A DNA stretch of 64,000 nucleotides from Aliiroseovarius sp. M344 (GCF_025140835.1 NZ_CP081153.1:558001-622000), one strand, 5' to 3'; positions 36,132 to 45,037 are shown, counted from the first letter of the stretch. The notes: generated by a model from the sequence alone, not told the origin. Translations and numbers: made by a program.

Positions 36132-36299
36132 ATGGCGAAGCCGACCACGATCAAGATCCGCCTGAACTCGACTGCGGATACCGGCCACTTCTACGTGACC
36201 AAGAAAAATGCACGCACCATGACCGAGAAAATGGTTGTGAAGAAATACGACCCGGTTGTGCGCAAGCATGTCGAGTACAAGGAAGGTAAGATCAAGTAA
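36132..36299 (+). CDS. rpmG: 50S ribosomal protein L33
   Basis: A 55-residue ribosomal protein with the standard sequence '[20 protein letters not shown]' and '[19 protein letters not shown]'. The cysteines of the zinc-binding form are absent, so this is the zinc-independent type. ATG 36132 follows AGGAGC. A strong terminator lies 25 bases after the stop, so it is transcribed alone. Confidence 0.97.
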   Translation: MAKPTTIKIRLNSTADTGHFYVTKKNARTMTEKMVVKKYDPVVRKHVEYKEGKIK

Positions 36300-36324
36300 G
36301 CTTGATCCCTTTCGACTTTGAATG

Positions 36325-36350
36325 GGCCGTGCCTTTGGGCGCGGCCTTTT
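36325..36350 (+). terminator. rho-independent terminator after rpmG
   Basis: GGCCGTGCC (36325-36333) pairs with GGCGCGGCC (36338-36346), with one G-U pair, and is followed by TTTTCGTTT. Confidence 0.8.
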
Positions 36351-36378
36351 CGTTTGCATCCCGCCCGGTAAATGGCGG

Positions 36379-37083
36379 TCAGTGGTGAAGGATTTTCTGA
36401 GCCACTTTTCTACTGATCAGGAAATAGGTGTTTGGACCAGGGTGAAAGCCATCATCGGCCATCATTTCGGCCGTCAGAGGCACATCGAAAGGGATGTAGT
36501 CCAAGCCCATCTCTTCTGCTTGATTGACCAGCGCGATGTCAAATCGGCGGGCCTGTAGGCCAAGAAACCAGCGCAACGGCTGTGGCAACAGGGGAAAGCT
36601 CGCGAGCGGCGGGATGCCCGCAACGATCACCCGCTTTGCCCCCCATTCCTTTAACAGATGTTCATAAAGTTTTGCCCGCGCGGAAAGCAGATTGGCGAGC
36701 GGGATTTGGCTGGTCACGTCATTCACACCAAGCACAACAAGGGCGATATCGGTCTGAACGGGGGTTTGCGATCGTAGCAGAGGAAGAGCCGCCCGAGTGG
36801 TCGCACCGGACCGGGCGACCAACTGCCAATGGATTTGATGTGAAACGCCAAGCGCTTGTACCAGTTGACCCGACAAGGCTTCGGTTTGGTGTTTGGCACC
36901 GACGCCAGCGGCGGAACTATCGCCGACGATCAAGAGGCGCAGGGGGGTGCCGGTGCCGAATTGGCCAGACCTGTGCCCTGGTGGTTCTGGCAGTGCCGTC
37001 GCAGTGTTGCGAACGCTTAGGGCTTGCGCCACCAGAAGCGGGCTCAGCAGAAGTTTTGCAATGGTTTCAAAAAAGCTGTTCAT
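36379..37083 (-). CDS. SGNH/GDSL hydrolase
   Basis: A 234-residue lipase/esterase-like protein. Block I is 'LLIVGDSSAAGVGA' (nucleophile Ser), block III 'LVVLGVNDVTS' and block V 'DGFHPGPNTY' (Asp-x2-His). The N-terminal 30 residues are hydrophobic ('IAKLLLSPLLVAQALSV') and may act as a membrane anchor or uncleaved signal. ATG 37083 or 37092 may start it. It lies downstream of the BI-1 gene beyond a terminator. Confidence 0.88.
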   Translation of the reverse strand: MNSFFETIAKLLLSPLLVAQALSVRNTATALPEPPGHRSGQFGTGTPLRLLIVGDSSAAGVGAKHQTEALSGQLVQALGVSHQIHWQLVARSGATTRAALPLLRSQTPVQTDIALVVLGVNDVTSQIPLANLLSARAKLYEHLLKEWGAKRVIVAGIPPLASFPLLPQPLRWFLGLQARRFDIALVNQAEEMGLDYIPFDVPLTAEMMADDGFHPGPNTYFLISRKVAQKILHH

Positions 37084-37095
37084 ACTTGCCATTCA

Positions 37096-37127
37096 ACAAA
37101 AAAGGCCGGTCGATTTGACCGGCCTCT
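37096..37127 (-). terminator. rho-independent terminator of the BI-1 gene
   Basis: AGGCCGGTC (37103-37111) and GACCGGCCT (37117-37125) form a perfect 9-bp stem. On the minus strand it is followed by six T bases. It sits between the BI-1 stop and the hydrolase start. Confidence 0.85.
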
Positions 37128-37149
37128 GTTGTTTGTTATCCGTCGCGAA

Positions 37150-37923
37150 TTACTCGCGGTTGCCAAGGAACTGCAGCAGGAACATGAACAAGTTGATGAA
37201 ATCCAGATACAGGTTCAACGCACCCATGATCGCGGATTTCGCCAGCCATTCACTGTCCATCGACTGCGCGTGCTGGATGTAGTCGTTCTTGATCTTCTGC
37301 GTGTCATAGGCTGTCAGGCCCGCGAAGATCAGCACACCGATCACCGAGATCGCGAAATGGATCATCGAACTTCCGATGAAAATGTTGACGATCGAGGCGA
37401 CGATCAGACCGATCAGGCCCATGATCAGGAAGGCACCCATTGGGCCAAGGTCACGCTTGGTGGTGTAACCATAAAGGCTGAGGCCCGCAAAAGCGATCGC
37501 GGTGACCAAGAAGGTCTGAACGATCGATACGCCAGTGAAAACCAAGAAGATCGAGCTGATCGACAGACCCATCAACACGGCAAAGGCATAGAAGAACAGT
37601 TGCGCACCAGCGGCGGACAAACGATTGATCGCAGCGCCAAAGGCGAAAACCATGGCGAGTGGGGCGAACATGACGACCCATTTCAGAGGCGACATATAGA
37701 TCGCCTGACCCAAACCAGTCAGGTACTGACCTTCGCGGATCGCGGCAGTTGCACCGGTTGGATCGGTGGTTACGGCAAGGCCGGCAATGGCCCAACTGGC
37801 CAACGCAGTGATCAAAAGGCCAACGGACATTAGCCCATAAACCTTGTTCATGTGGGCGCGTAGCCCTTCATCAATCGCGGCACGGGTGCCTACACCTGAG
37901 CGGACCGTATCAAATTCAGCCAT
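37150..37923 (-). CDS. Bax inhibitor-1/YccA-family membrane protein
   Basis: A 257-residue protein with seven membrane helices. A cytoplasmic N-terminus of about 30 residues leads into the first helix ('VYGLMSVGLLITALASWAI'). The family hallmark near the C-terminus is present ('FAGLTAYDTQKIKNDYIQ', then 'ALNLYLDFINLFMFLLQFLG'). Relatives form pH-gated calcium leaks or bind FtsH. It has its own terminator. Confidence 0.94.
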   Translation of the reverse strand: MAEFDTVRSGVGTRAAIDEGLRAHMNKVYGLMSVGLLITALASWAIAGLAVTTDPTGATAAIREGQYLTGLGQAIYMSPLKWVVMFAPLAMVFAFGAAINRLSAAGAQLFFYAFAVLMGLSISSIFLVFTGVSIVQTFLVTAIAFAGLSLYGYTTKRDLGPMGAFLIMGLIGLIVASIVNIFIGSSMIHFAISVIGVLIFAGLTAYDTQKIKNDYIQHAQSMDSEWLAKSAIMGALNLYLDFINLFMFLLQFLGNRE

Positions 37924-38044
37924 TTAGACCTCCAGAAAAACCATACTCGGCGGGTCCAAACGGAAACCGCCCTTGGCTGTAATATCGGCAAGGGCGGCGT
38001 GTTTTTCAAGGGGAATAGAACACCTAGGTGCGATCGGGCACTTA

Positions 38045-38254
38045 TTAGTGCCAATGCGCCGGAACATCCCAGACCGGACGATGGGCTTCGCGCTGTGCAT
38101 CGCGGTAAGTCAGACCGATATCGTCAAGCTGGGCTGTGTCCAATTTTGCAAGCGCACGGCGCTCGCGGTGGGTTTCCCAAGCATGAACCAGCCACGCAAG
38201 TGGTGAAACCATATGGCGTGCGGTGGGTGTGTTGGTGCAGATTGCAGCTGACAT
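38045..38254 (-). CDS. DUF1127-domain small protein
   Basis: A 69-residue protein. The N-terminal part is variable; residues 32-66 hold the DUF1127 motif 'ERRALAKLDTAQLDDIGLTY', with Arg-rich start and Asp-Ile-Gly core. In other alphaproteobacteria DUF1127 proteins affect RNA turnover or phosphate/stress responses. AAGGAGAG precedes ATG 38254. It diverges from a LysR regulator across 124 bp of AT-rich DNA, the usual layout of a regulator and its target. Confidence 0.88.
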   Translation of the reverse strand: MSAAICTNTPTARHMVSPLAWLVHAWETHRERRALAKLDTAQLDDIGLTYRDAQREAHRPVWDVPAHWH

Positions 38255-38378
38255 CTCGTCTCTCCTTTGCGAAACTTTATGATTGATAGGCGTTGCATCA
38301 CATTTCCTGATGGTTATGCTCGATGAGGAATGATAAGTAAAATGAATGTTTTTGCGCACTAATATCACGAGGATTGAT
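38255..38378. promoter_or_regulatory. divergent promoter region, DUF1127/lysR
   Basis: 124 bp, AT-rich in the middle, between two oppositely oriented genes. LysR regulators normally bind a T-N11-A site in such a gap. I see several imperfect candidates but none that stands out. Confidence 0.35.
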
Positions 38379-39233
38379 ATGCCCCGAAATCTCGACCTGA
38401 CAGCTTTGCGCAGTTTTGTCACCGTGGCGGATGCTGGCGGGGTAACCCGGGCCGCCGGGCTTTTGCACCTGACGCAGTCGGCGGTGTCCATGCAGCTTAA
38501 GCGGCTGGAAGAAAGCATAGGGCGCGCGCTTTTGGACCGAAGCGGGCGGGGTGTGTCACTGACAGCCGACGGCGAGCAGCTGCTTGGATATGCGCGTCGA
38601 ATGATGCGGTTGAACGATGAGGTATATTCGCGGCTGACTGATCAAGCCTATGAAGGCGAGATTGTATTGGGTGTTCCTGCGGATGTGGTCTACCCGGCGA
38701 TACCGTCTGTTCTCAGGCAATTTCATGCGGAATATCCGCGGATGCGGGTGCAACTGATCTCATCTTATACGAGCCGGTTGAAATCCATGTTTGCGCGGGG
38801 CGAGTGCGATATCACCCTGACCACCGAGGAAGAGCTGGATGCCGGGGCTGAAACTCTGGCTGCTTTGCCGCTGGTGTGGGTTGGTGCCCCCAATGGTCAG
38901 GCTTGGCGCTGCCGGCCGCTTCGCCTTGCGTTTGAACGAAACTGTATCTTTAGAAAAGGTGTTCAGCAGGCTCTGACGGCGGCAAACATTCAGTGGGAAA
39001 TGGGGGTCGACGGCGATTCAACCCGCACGATCGAGGCGTCTTTGTCCGCCGATCTTGCAGTACACGCCGTGATCGACGGCACCGTTCAGCCGTTCCTGGA
39101 AGAGATTGATCACGGCGGCGCGTTGCCTGATCTGGCAATCACACGCGTGAATATGTACTCAGCCAACAACGCGGGCGGTCAGGCGAAACAAGACCTTCTG
39201 GCGATGATCCGGCAGGCCTTTAAAGATCTTTAG
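38379..39233 (+). CDS. LysR-family transcriptional regulator
   Basis: A 284-residue regulator. The N-terminal winged helix is canonical ('LDLTALRSFVTVADAGGVTR', 'LHLTQSAVSMQLKRLEESIG', 'LLDRSGRGVSLTADGEQLL'). The effector domain from about residue 88 has the 'LGVPADVVYPAIPSVLRQFH' start. GAGG lies at 38369-38372, before ATG 38379. By position it probably controls the divergent DUF1127 gene, itself, or both. The ligand is unknown. Confidence 0.93.
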   Translation: MPRNLDLTALRSFVTVADAGGVTRAAGLLHLTQSAVSMQLKRLEESIGRALLDRSGRGVSLTADGEQLLGYARRMMRLNDEVYSRLTDQAYEGEIVLGVPADVVYPAIPSVLRQFHAEYPRMRVQLISSYTSRLKSMFARGECDITLTTEEELDAGAETLAALPLVWVGAPNGQAWRCRPLRLAFERNCIFRKGVQQALTAANIQWEMGVDGDSTRTIEASLSADLAVHAVIDGTVQPFLEEIDHGGALPDLAITRVNMYSANNAGGQAKQDLLAMIRQAFKDL

Positions 39234-39238
39234 AGACG

Positions 39239-40201
39239 TCAGTCCATCGTTACGACGACTTTGCCGGTCGATTTGCGGTTCCGCAGCAGGTCCAGCGCTT
39301 CGTCGATCTGGTCAAGTGGCACGCAATGGCTGACATGCGGTTTGATCTTGCCGTCAGCATACCACGCCAGCAGTTGGCGCAGACTTTCGGTTAGGACCTC
39401 TGGGCGGAACTTCAGGTACGCTCCCCAATACAAGCCGATCAGTGTGATGTTCTTAACCAGCATGTGGTTCGGTCGCACGTCGGGCAAATCGCCGCTGGCA
39501 AATCCAATCAGCAGGATACGCGCTTCGGGATTGCATGCGCGGAAGGCGGCGTTGAACTGTGCGCCTCCAATCGCGTCGTAAACCACATCGGCGCCACCAA
39601 GCGCTTTTACTTCGTCGCGGATATCCTGTGTGTCAGTGTCGATCAGATGATCTGCGCCTGCGCGACGGCAAACCTCCAACTTGTCTGCGCCGCGCGCGCA
39701 GGCGATCACCCGCGCGCCCATGACTTTACCGATTTCAACGGCAGTTAATCCAACCCCACCAGCCGCGCCCAGCACGACCAAAGTCTCTCCGGGTTGCAGG
39801 CGGGCTTTGTGGTCAAGCGCGACATGGCTGGTGCCATAGGCGATTTGAAAAGCAGCAGCATCTTCGAAGCTCATGTTGTCTGGCAATGGCAGGCAGCGGG
39901 CCGCATCAAATACCCCATGCTCGGCGAAGCCATCGCGGCCAGAGAATACAACCACGCGCGTTCCCGGGGCAGGGCCGTCGGTGTTGGGGCCAAGGGCCGA
40001 GATCACGCCAGCAGGTTCCATCCCAAGCGAGAAGGGGGGCGTCGGGGTGTCCTGATACTTGCCCTTCGACATCAACAAGTCAGCGAAATTCAACCCACAG
40101 GCTTTTATGTCGACCAAGGCCTGACCTTGCCCCGGTTCAGGAACAGGGGCGTCGGTCAAACGTGCGGTTTGGTGGAAATCTGTAACGCGAAAGGTTTTCA
40201 T
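39239..40201 (-). CDS. NADPH:quinone oxidoreductase-like MDR protein
   Basis: A 320-residue medium-chain reductase. 'CGLNFADLLMSKGKYQ' near residue 34 and 'VLGAAGGVGLTAVEIGK' near 145 mark the zinc-independent quinone reductase/crotonyl-CoA branch. The cofactor-selecting region follows. A strong AGGAGG precedes ATG 40201. It converges on the LysR gene with 5 bp between. Substrate undetermined. Confidence 0.88.
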   Translation of the reverse strand: MKTFRVTDFHQTARLTDAPVPEPGQGQALVDIKACGLNFADLLMSKGKYQDTPTPPFSLGMEPAGVISALGPNTDGPAPGTRVVVFSGRDGFAEHGVFDAARCLPLPDNMSFEDAAAFQIAYGTSHVALDHKARLQPGETLVVLGAAGGVGLTAVEIGKVMGARVIACARGADKLEVCRRAGADHLIDTDTQDIRDEVKALGGADVVYDAIGGAQFNAAFRACNPEARILLIGFASGDLPDVRPNHMLVKNITLIGLYWGAYLKFRPEVLTESLRQLLAWYADGKIKPHVSHCVPLDQIDEALDLLRNRKSTGKVVVTMD

Positions 40202-40518
40202 GAGGCCTCCTTGTAGCAACTCCATAAGAGGTTCCGGCCAGAAAATCGAGCGAGATAGTTGAGAATCAACTGCTCTCCTCAGCGTTGTGGAGTTGCAAAA
40301 TGCAAAACAATTTGCTATTCTCCCTTGGCGTGTGCTGGTGCAATGCCGACTTTCGCATTGGTGGAGGCCAAAAAAACTCAGTGATATGCACTTATCACGC
40401 TGTAATTAAATGGTTTTTCCAATATTTCGGCAAAGCTGACCAAAAAGACAGGTTGAGCGACCGAGCTGTCACGTGATCAGTGGTTGCGTAATACAATCTA
40501 CTAACGAGGAGTGGTTCA
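40202..40518. other. AT-rich intergenic region before the XRE regulator
   Basis: This 317-bp gap is clearly richer in A+T than its neighbours. It contains a 15-base inverted repeat at 40257-40271 and several A/T runs. It should hold the promoters of both flanking genes. A 63-codon ORF (40285-40476) lacks a ribosome site and family features, so I do not call it. Confidence 0.45.
40257..40271. promoter_or_regulatory. inverted repeat, candidate operator
   Basis: AGTTGA-GAA-TCAACT, perfect, about 55 bp before the reductase start on the minus strand. A dimeric regulator, such as the neighbouring XRE protein, could bind it. Confidence 0.35.
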
Positions 40519-40887
40519 ATGAAACATCCGGTGGATGTCCATGTTGGAAAACGCGTCCGTCACCGTCGGTGGATGGTGGGGATGACCCAGCAGCAGTTGG
40601 CTGAAAAAGTAGGTATCAAGTTCCAACAAATCCAGAAATACGAAACTGGCATGAACCGTGTTTCGGCGTCCAGACTTTGGGATATAGCAGCCGCGCTTTC
40701 TGTGCCGGTCAGTTTCTTCTTTGAAGGTTTGGAAAGCAAACCTGATGCGGATACCCAAAGCGCCCTGCCCGCCGACATTCTGGCGGACAAGGAAGCGCTC
40801 GAACTCGTTCGCAGCTATTATGCTATTCCGGACAATCAACGCCGACGGTTGTTCGAGCTGGCCCGCGTCTTGTCTGACGTCGCCTGA
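40519..40887 (+). CDS. XRE-family helix-turn-helix regulator
   Basis: A 122-residue Cro/CI-type regulator. The HTH spans residues 9-63, with 'MTQQQLAEKVGIKFQQIQKY' as the recognition unit, and the C-terminal half is helical. 'AKVGIKFQQIQKYETG'-type proteins of this size are common in Rhodobacterales. ACGAGGAG precedes the ATG. It probably binds its own promoter region. The histidinol-phosphatase-like gene follows after 60 bp. Confidence 0.92.
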   Translation: MKHPVDVHVGKRVRHRRWMVGMTQQQLAEKVGIKFQQIQKYETGMNRVSASRLWDIAAALSVPVSFFFEGLESKPDADTQSALPADILADKEALELVRSYYAIPDNQRRRLFELARVLSDVA

Positions 40888-40947
40888 GCTTGACGCCCGA
40901 CCGGTTGCCCTGCTACCGCCCGGTGAACATGCGGCGGGGGTGCGACA

Positions 40948-41751
40948 GTGACCGATCTGAACAACGACACGAAACAAGAATTGTTGCGCGCGGCAGAGGC
41001 TTTGGCTGATGCGGCGCGCAAAGCCGTTCTGCCCTTTTTTCGCGCCGACAATCTGATCGCCGATAACAAGCTCAGCGAGGGATTTGATCCGGTTACAGAA
41101 GGCGATCGCGCGGCCGAACGCGCAATGCGCGAGGTTTTGGCCCAGCTTCGTCCCCAAGACGCCATTTTGGGAGAGGAATTTGGCCAGACCGCTGGTGAAA
41201 GCGGCCTGACGTGGGTGCTTGATCCGATAGACGGAACGCGCGCCTTTTTATCAGGCACGCCCACTTGGGGTGTTCTGATAGCGGTTGGCGATGACGATGG
41301 CCCCCAACTTGGCATTATTGACCAACCCTATATCGGCGAACGCTTTGTCGGCGGTTTTGGCGTGGCGCGGGTCGATGGACCGCATGGGTCGCGGCCTTTG
41401 AAAACGCGAATGCCGCGTGAACTTTCCGATGCGATTTTGTTCACCACGTTTCCAGAGGTCGGAACGAAGCAAGAAGGGCAGGCGTTTCATCGGTTGTCCG
41501 AACACGTCAAGTTGACCCGTTATGGGCTGGATTGTTACGCCTATGGGCTGGTCGCCTCGGGCCACATTGACTTGGTGGTCGAGGCAGGTCTGCAGTCCTA
41601 TGATATTCAGGGTCCGATGGCAGTGATCGAAGCCGCAGGTGGCGTTGTCACCAATTGGGAAGGTGGCCCGGTGCATCAGGGCGGGCGGGTGATCGCAGCA
41701 GCCAATGCAGAAATCCATGCCGCCGCCTTGGAAATTCTGTCACGAACCTAA
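40948..41751 (+). CDS. hisN: inositol monophosphatase-family protein, histidinol-phosphatase HisN-like
   Basis: A 267-residue Mg2+-dependent phosphatase. The metal-binding motifs are 'ILGEEFG' near residue 72, 'WVLDPIDGTRAF' near 90, and 'YDIQGPMAVIEAAGGVVTNW' near 217. The first residue after 'DPIDGT' and the 'GVLIAVGDDDGPQLGIID' region match HisN-type histidinol-phosphatases, which complete histidine synthesis in actinobacteria and many alphaproteobacteria. Inositol monophosphatase is the other reading. The start is a GTG. Confidence 0.8.
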   Translation: MTDLNNDTKQELLRAAEALADAARKAVLPFFRADNLIADNKLSEGFDPVTEGDRAAERAMREVLAQLRPQDAILGEEFGQTAGESGLTWVLDPIDGTRAFLSGTPTWGVLIAVGDDDGPQLGIIDQPYIGERFVGGFGVARVDGPHGSRPLKTRMPRELSDAILFTTFPEVGTKQEGQAFHRLSEHVKLTRYGLDCYAYGLVASGHIDLVVEAGLQSYDIQGPMAVIEAAGGVVTNWEGGPVHQGGRVIAAANAEIHAAALEILSRT

Positions 41752-41873
41752 GCCGTCAGCCAAAAAGGTTGCGAGATTGGCAGCGCCCGTGGCAAACTGG
41801 CGGCGCGCGCGAGTCCTTTGCCCTTTCTGTCGCCGCCAAGGTTGTCTCTCCGAAATGGGCTAAAGGAGACAAC

Positions 41874-43205
41874 ATGGAATTTCTAATCCGCAACGCGCAA
41901 ACCGTTTTGACAATGGATGATGATAGTCGCGAGCTGACGTCCACGGATATTCGGATCGCAGATGGCGCCATCGCCGAGATCGGCACGGGCCTCAAGTCGC
42001 AGGGCGAGGTCATAGATGCAAAAGCTGCCGTGGTGACACCCGGCCTTGTGAATACGCACCACCATCTTTACCAGACATTGACGCGGGCTGTGCCGGGGGG
42101 GCAGGATGCGCTTTTATTTGGATGGCTACAAACACTGTACCCAATCTGGTCGCGATTTGGACCCGATGAAATGCGCGTATCGGCCATGGTCGGGCTGGCA
42201 GAACTGGCCTTGTCTGGCTGCACTATGTCCGCTGATCACCTCTATCTTTTTCCAAACGGTTCACGCCTTGAAGACACAATTGATGGCGCACGCGAGGTCG
42301 GGCTGCGGTTCCACCCCACCCGAGGCTCTATGTCCATCAGTGAAAGCGATGGCGGTCTGCCACCGGACAGTTTGGTTGAGCGTGAGGCAGACATCCTAAA
42401 AGACTGCATCCGTGTGATCGACGCCTTCCACGATGCTTCTGAAGGGTCGATGTTGCGCGTGGGTGTCGCGCCGTGCTCTCCCTTCTCGGTCAGTCGCGAT
42501 TTGATGCGCGAGGCCGCCATTCTGGCGCGCGACAAAGGCGTGATGCTGCACACCCATCTGGCTGAGAATGACGAGGATATCGCCTATTCCGAAGCACAGT
42601 TTGGTTGCCGTCCCGGTCAATATGCCGAGGAGCTAGGTTGGGTTGGTGACGATGTCTGGCATGCCCATTGCGTGAAGCTGGATGGGGCCGAGATTGACCT
42701 GTTTGCCCACACGCGGACAGGCGTTGCCCATTGCCCGTGTTCGAATTGTCGGCTTGGGTCCGGGTTTGCGCCAGTGCGGCAAATGCGCGACGCGGGCGTC
42801 AAAGTCGGGCTGGGTGTTGATGGATCGGCGTCAAATGATCAGGGCAATCTAATCGACGAGGCGCGACAAGCCATGTTGCTGCAGCGCGTCGCCTTTGGGG
42901 CTGATAAGATGAGCGCGCGCGAGGTGTTGCGCATCGCAACCCGTGGCGGGGCAGAGGTTTTGGGACGCCATGATTGCGGGCAGATTGCTGTTGGCAAACG
43001 CGCAGATATCGCAATCTGGGACGTATCAGGATTGGACAGTGCGGGCAGCTGGGATCCGGCGGCTCTAGTCTTGGCGGGACCACGGCAGGTCCGCGATCTG
43101 TTCGTCGAAGGACGGCAGATTGTGCGCGCTGGGCAGATCACGACAATTGATCTGCCGCGCGTGATAGAGGACCAGAACCTGCTGGCCGCGCGGTTAAGAG
43201 CCTAG
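41874..43205 (+). CDS. amidohydrolase, 8-oxoguanine deaminase-like
   Basis: A 443-residue enzyme of the TrzA/AtzB branch. Metal ligands: 'VNTHHHLYQ' near residue 60, 'MLHTHLAEN' near 225, 'WHAHCVKLDG' and 'GLGVDGSASNDQGNL'. The sequence resembles 8-oxoguanine deaminase, which turns 8-oxoguanine to uric acid; hydroxyatrazine-type hydrolases are the alternative. AAAGGAG sits before ATG 41874. A guanine deaminase lies 0.4 kb downstream, so a purine salvage cluster is likely. Confidence 0.85.
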   Translation: MEFLIRNAQTVLTMDDDSRELTSTDIRIADGAIAEIGTGLKSQGEVIDAKAAVVTPGLVNTHHHLYQTLTRAVPGGQDALLFGWLQTLYPIWSRFGPDEMRVSAMVGLAELALSGCTMSADHLYLFPNGSRLEDTIDGAREVGLRFHPTRGSMSISESDGGLPPDSLVEREADILKDCIRVIDAFHDASEGSMLRVGVAPCSPFSVSRDLMREAAILARDKGVMLHTHLAENDEDIAYSEAQFGCRPGQYAEELGWVGDDVWHAHCVKLDGAEIDLFAHTRTGVAHCPCSNCRLGSGFAPVRQMRDAGVKVGLGVDGSASNDQGNLIDEARQAMLLQRVAFGADKMSAREVLRIATRGGAEVLGRHDCGQIAVGKRADIAIWDVSGLDSAGSWDPAALVLAGPRQVRDLFVEGRQIVRAGQITTIDLPRVIEDQNLLAARLRA

Positions 43206-43308
43206 CAAGTTTGTCGGTTATTTTGAAATCTAGGTCCATTTCTGCTATGGTGGCTTACATTTCAAACCTCTCACATGCGGATATTACCGCAGGAAGGATG
43301 GGCTCACC

Positions 43309-43632
43309 ATGCTTTCCGTAATGAGTGATAAGACATTTTTAGCGTTGGCCGCGGCCCTTGGTTACGGCGTTTCGACCATACTGATGAAGCACTATTCGCA
43401 AGGCTTTGCCTGGCTGCCATTGGCACTTCTTGTTGCTGTCTTGGCTGGCACGGTCGTCTCAGAGGTCTTCCTACTTCGGCAGGTCGAACTGGGCCTGGCC
43501 TATATCGCGATCATTGCAACGGAATCTCTGCTTGTGCTGGGATATTCCTTCGCCATTGGTGAAGGTCTGTCGCGGCAGGAAACTGCGGGCGCTGTGTTTG
43601 TGCTGTTTGGTGTTGCCTTGGTCAGCTTCTGA
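43309..43632 (+). CDS. small four-helix transporter, SMR/EamA-like
   Basis: A 107-residue hydrophobic protein with four membrane segments ('FLALAAALGYGVSTILMKH', 'LALLVAVLAGTVVSEVFLL', 'AYIAIIATESLLVLGYSFA', 'GAVFVLFGVALVSF'). The length and the 'GAVFVLFGVALV' last helix match small multidrug-resistance/EamA-half proteins. It lies between two purine deaminases and its end overlaps the guaD end by 11 bases, so it might handle a purine base. That is an inference. Confidence 0.78.
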   Translation: MLSVMSDKTFLALAAALGYGVSTILMKHYSQGFAWLPLALLVAVLAGTVVSEVFLLRQVELGLAYIAIIATESLLVLGYSFAIGEGLSRQETAGAVFVLFGVALVSF

Positions 43633-44908
43633 GGCATTTGCCATTGGCCCAGACCGCTTTGATCGCCCGATCATCGCCCATCATGATGGTGGGGAAGATC
43701 GCTTGCCATATATCCTCGGCGCGCGCGCTGCGCTGAGCGATGGCGGCTGTCGAGGCAAGATCGATGATTGCAAGGTCGGCCTCGGACCCCGGTGCAAGCG
43801 TGCCAATCTTGTCGTGCATGCGAATGGCACGCGCCGACCCTTCGGTCGCGAGCCACCAAAGCTGCGCCGGATGCAGTGGGTGCCCATTCAACTGGCCGAC
43901 CTCATACGCTGCCGCCATGGTGCGCAGCATCGAAAAGGATGACCCGCCGCCAGTGTCGGTTGCCAAGCCAATTCTGTGACCTTGCTCCATCAGCCCCGCC
44001 ATATCGAACAGCCCCGATCCGATGAACATGTTCGAGGTTGGGCAATGGATCAGACTGGCGTCCACTTCGCAAATGCGATCGCGTTCGCGGTCGGTCAGAT
44101 GAATGGCATGCCCCAGAAGCGCGCCGGACCCAAGAAGGCCAAAACGTTCGTAGACATCCAGATAGTCCTTGGCATCCGGGAACAGATCCGCGACCCATGC
44201 GATCTCTTCGTGCTGTTCGCTGATATGGGTTTGCATCAGAAGGTCTGGGTTCTCTGCCCATAAAGCGCCAAGCGCCTCCAGCTGCTCTGGCGTCGATGTG
44301 GGCGCGAAGCGCGGCGTGATCACATAGGACAGCCGGTCCCGCCCGTGCCAGCGCTCCAGCAGCGCTTTACTGTCGTCATAGGCGCATTGGGCTGTGTCTT
44401 GCAGGTTGTCCGGCGCGTTGCGATCCATGCAGGTCTTGCCGCCCAGAACCCTCAACCCACGCCGTTCTGCCGCTGTGAAATAGGCGTCCACGCTTTCCGG
44501 ATGGATGGTGCAATAGCTGACTGTGGTTGTCGTGCCCGATGCTGTCACAAGGTCGAAATAGGTCTCGGCGATGTCGGTCGCGTGGTCCAGGTCACCAAAC
44601 CGGCTTTCTTCTGGAAAGGTGTATGTGTTCAGCCAATCAATCAGCCGCTTGCCCCAAGAGGCGATGATTGCCGTCTGCGGATAGTGTACATGCGCATCAA
44701 CGAAACCCGGCGAAATCAGCGCGTCGCCGTAATCTGTCACTTCCGCTTCAGGGTATTTTCCCCGCAAGTCATCAGCCGATCCCAGATCTGCGATTACTCC
44801 ATTCTCAATGGCCAAAGCACCGCGGCGCTCGTGTGTCACACACGCCTCTAGCGGCTCTTTGAACGGGTCTGCGGTGAAGCCAATTGTCTGTCCCAGAAGA
44901 AGGTGCAT
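43622..44908 (-). CDS. guaD: guanine deaminase
   Basis: A 428-residue amidohydrolase converting guanine to xanthine. Signatures: 'SPGFVDAHVHYPQTAIIASW', 'THISEQHEEI', 'LGHAIHLTDRE', and 'GLATDTGGGSSFSML'. These define the GuaD/GDEase group within the superfamily. It converges on the small transporter and its sister enzyme for 8-oxoguanine is on the other strand. Confidence 0.93.
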   Translation of the reverse strand: MHLLLGQTIGFTADPFKEPLEACVTHERRGALAIENGVIADLGSADDLRGKYPEAEVTDYGDALISPGFVDAHVHYPQTAIIASWGKRLIDWLNTYTFPEESRFGDLDHATDIAETYFDLVTASGTTTTVSYCTIHPESVDAYFTAAERRGLRVLGGKTCMDRNAPDNLQDTAQCAYDDSKALLERWHGRDRLSYVITPRFAPTSTPEQLEALGALWAENPDLLMQTHISEQHEEIAWVADLFPDAKDYLDVYERFGLLGSGALLGHAIHLTDRERDRICEVDASLIHCPTSNMFIGSGLFDMAGLMEQGHRIGLATDTGGGSSFSMLRTMAAAYEVGQLNGHPLHPAQLWWLATEGSARAIRMHDKIGTLAPGSEADLAIIDLASTAAIAQRSARAEDIWQAIFPTIMMGDDRAIKAVWANGKCLRS

Positions 44909-45037
44909 GTCTTTGCCTCACGTGATAGCCACCGGACAAGCTAGAGCCGGATAATTAGTGTGGCAATGGCTTTCTTGCGGTTCCATTGGTGGCAGCCATG
45001 GCCTATGTTCGCGCAGACAAACCGGGAGGGCTTCGTG

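Noticed and set aside
36041..36289. Two overlapping ORFs starting before rpmG
   Set aside because: One is rpmG extended upstream into its own promoter, the other is a frame-shifted shadow. The L33 start at 36132 has a ribosome site.
40285..40476. 63-codon ORF in the gap before the XRE regulator
   Set aside because: No ribosome site, odd composition (many Cys, Trp and Lys), and the region looks like promoter DNA.
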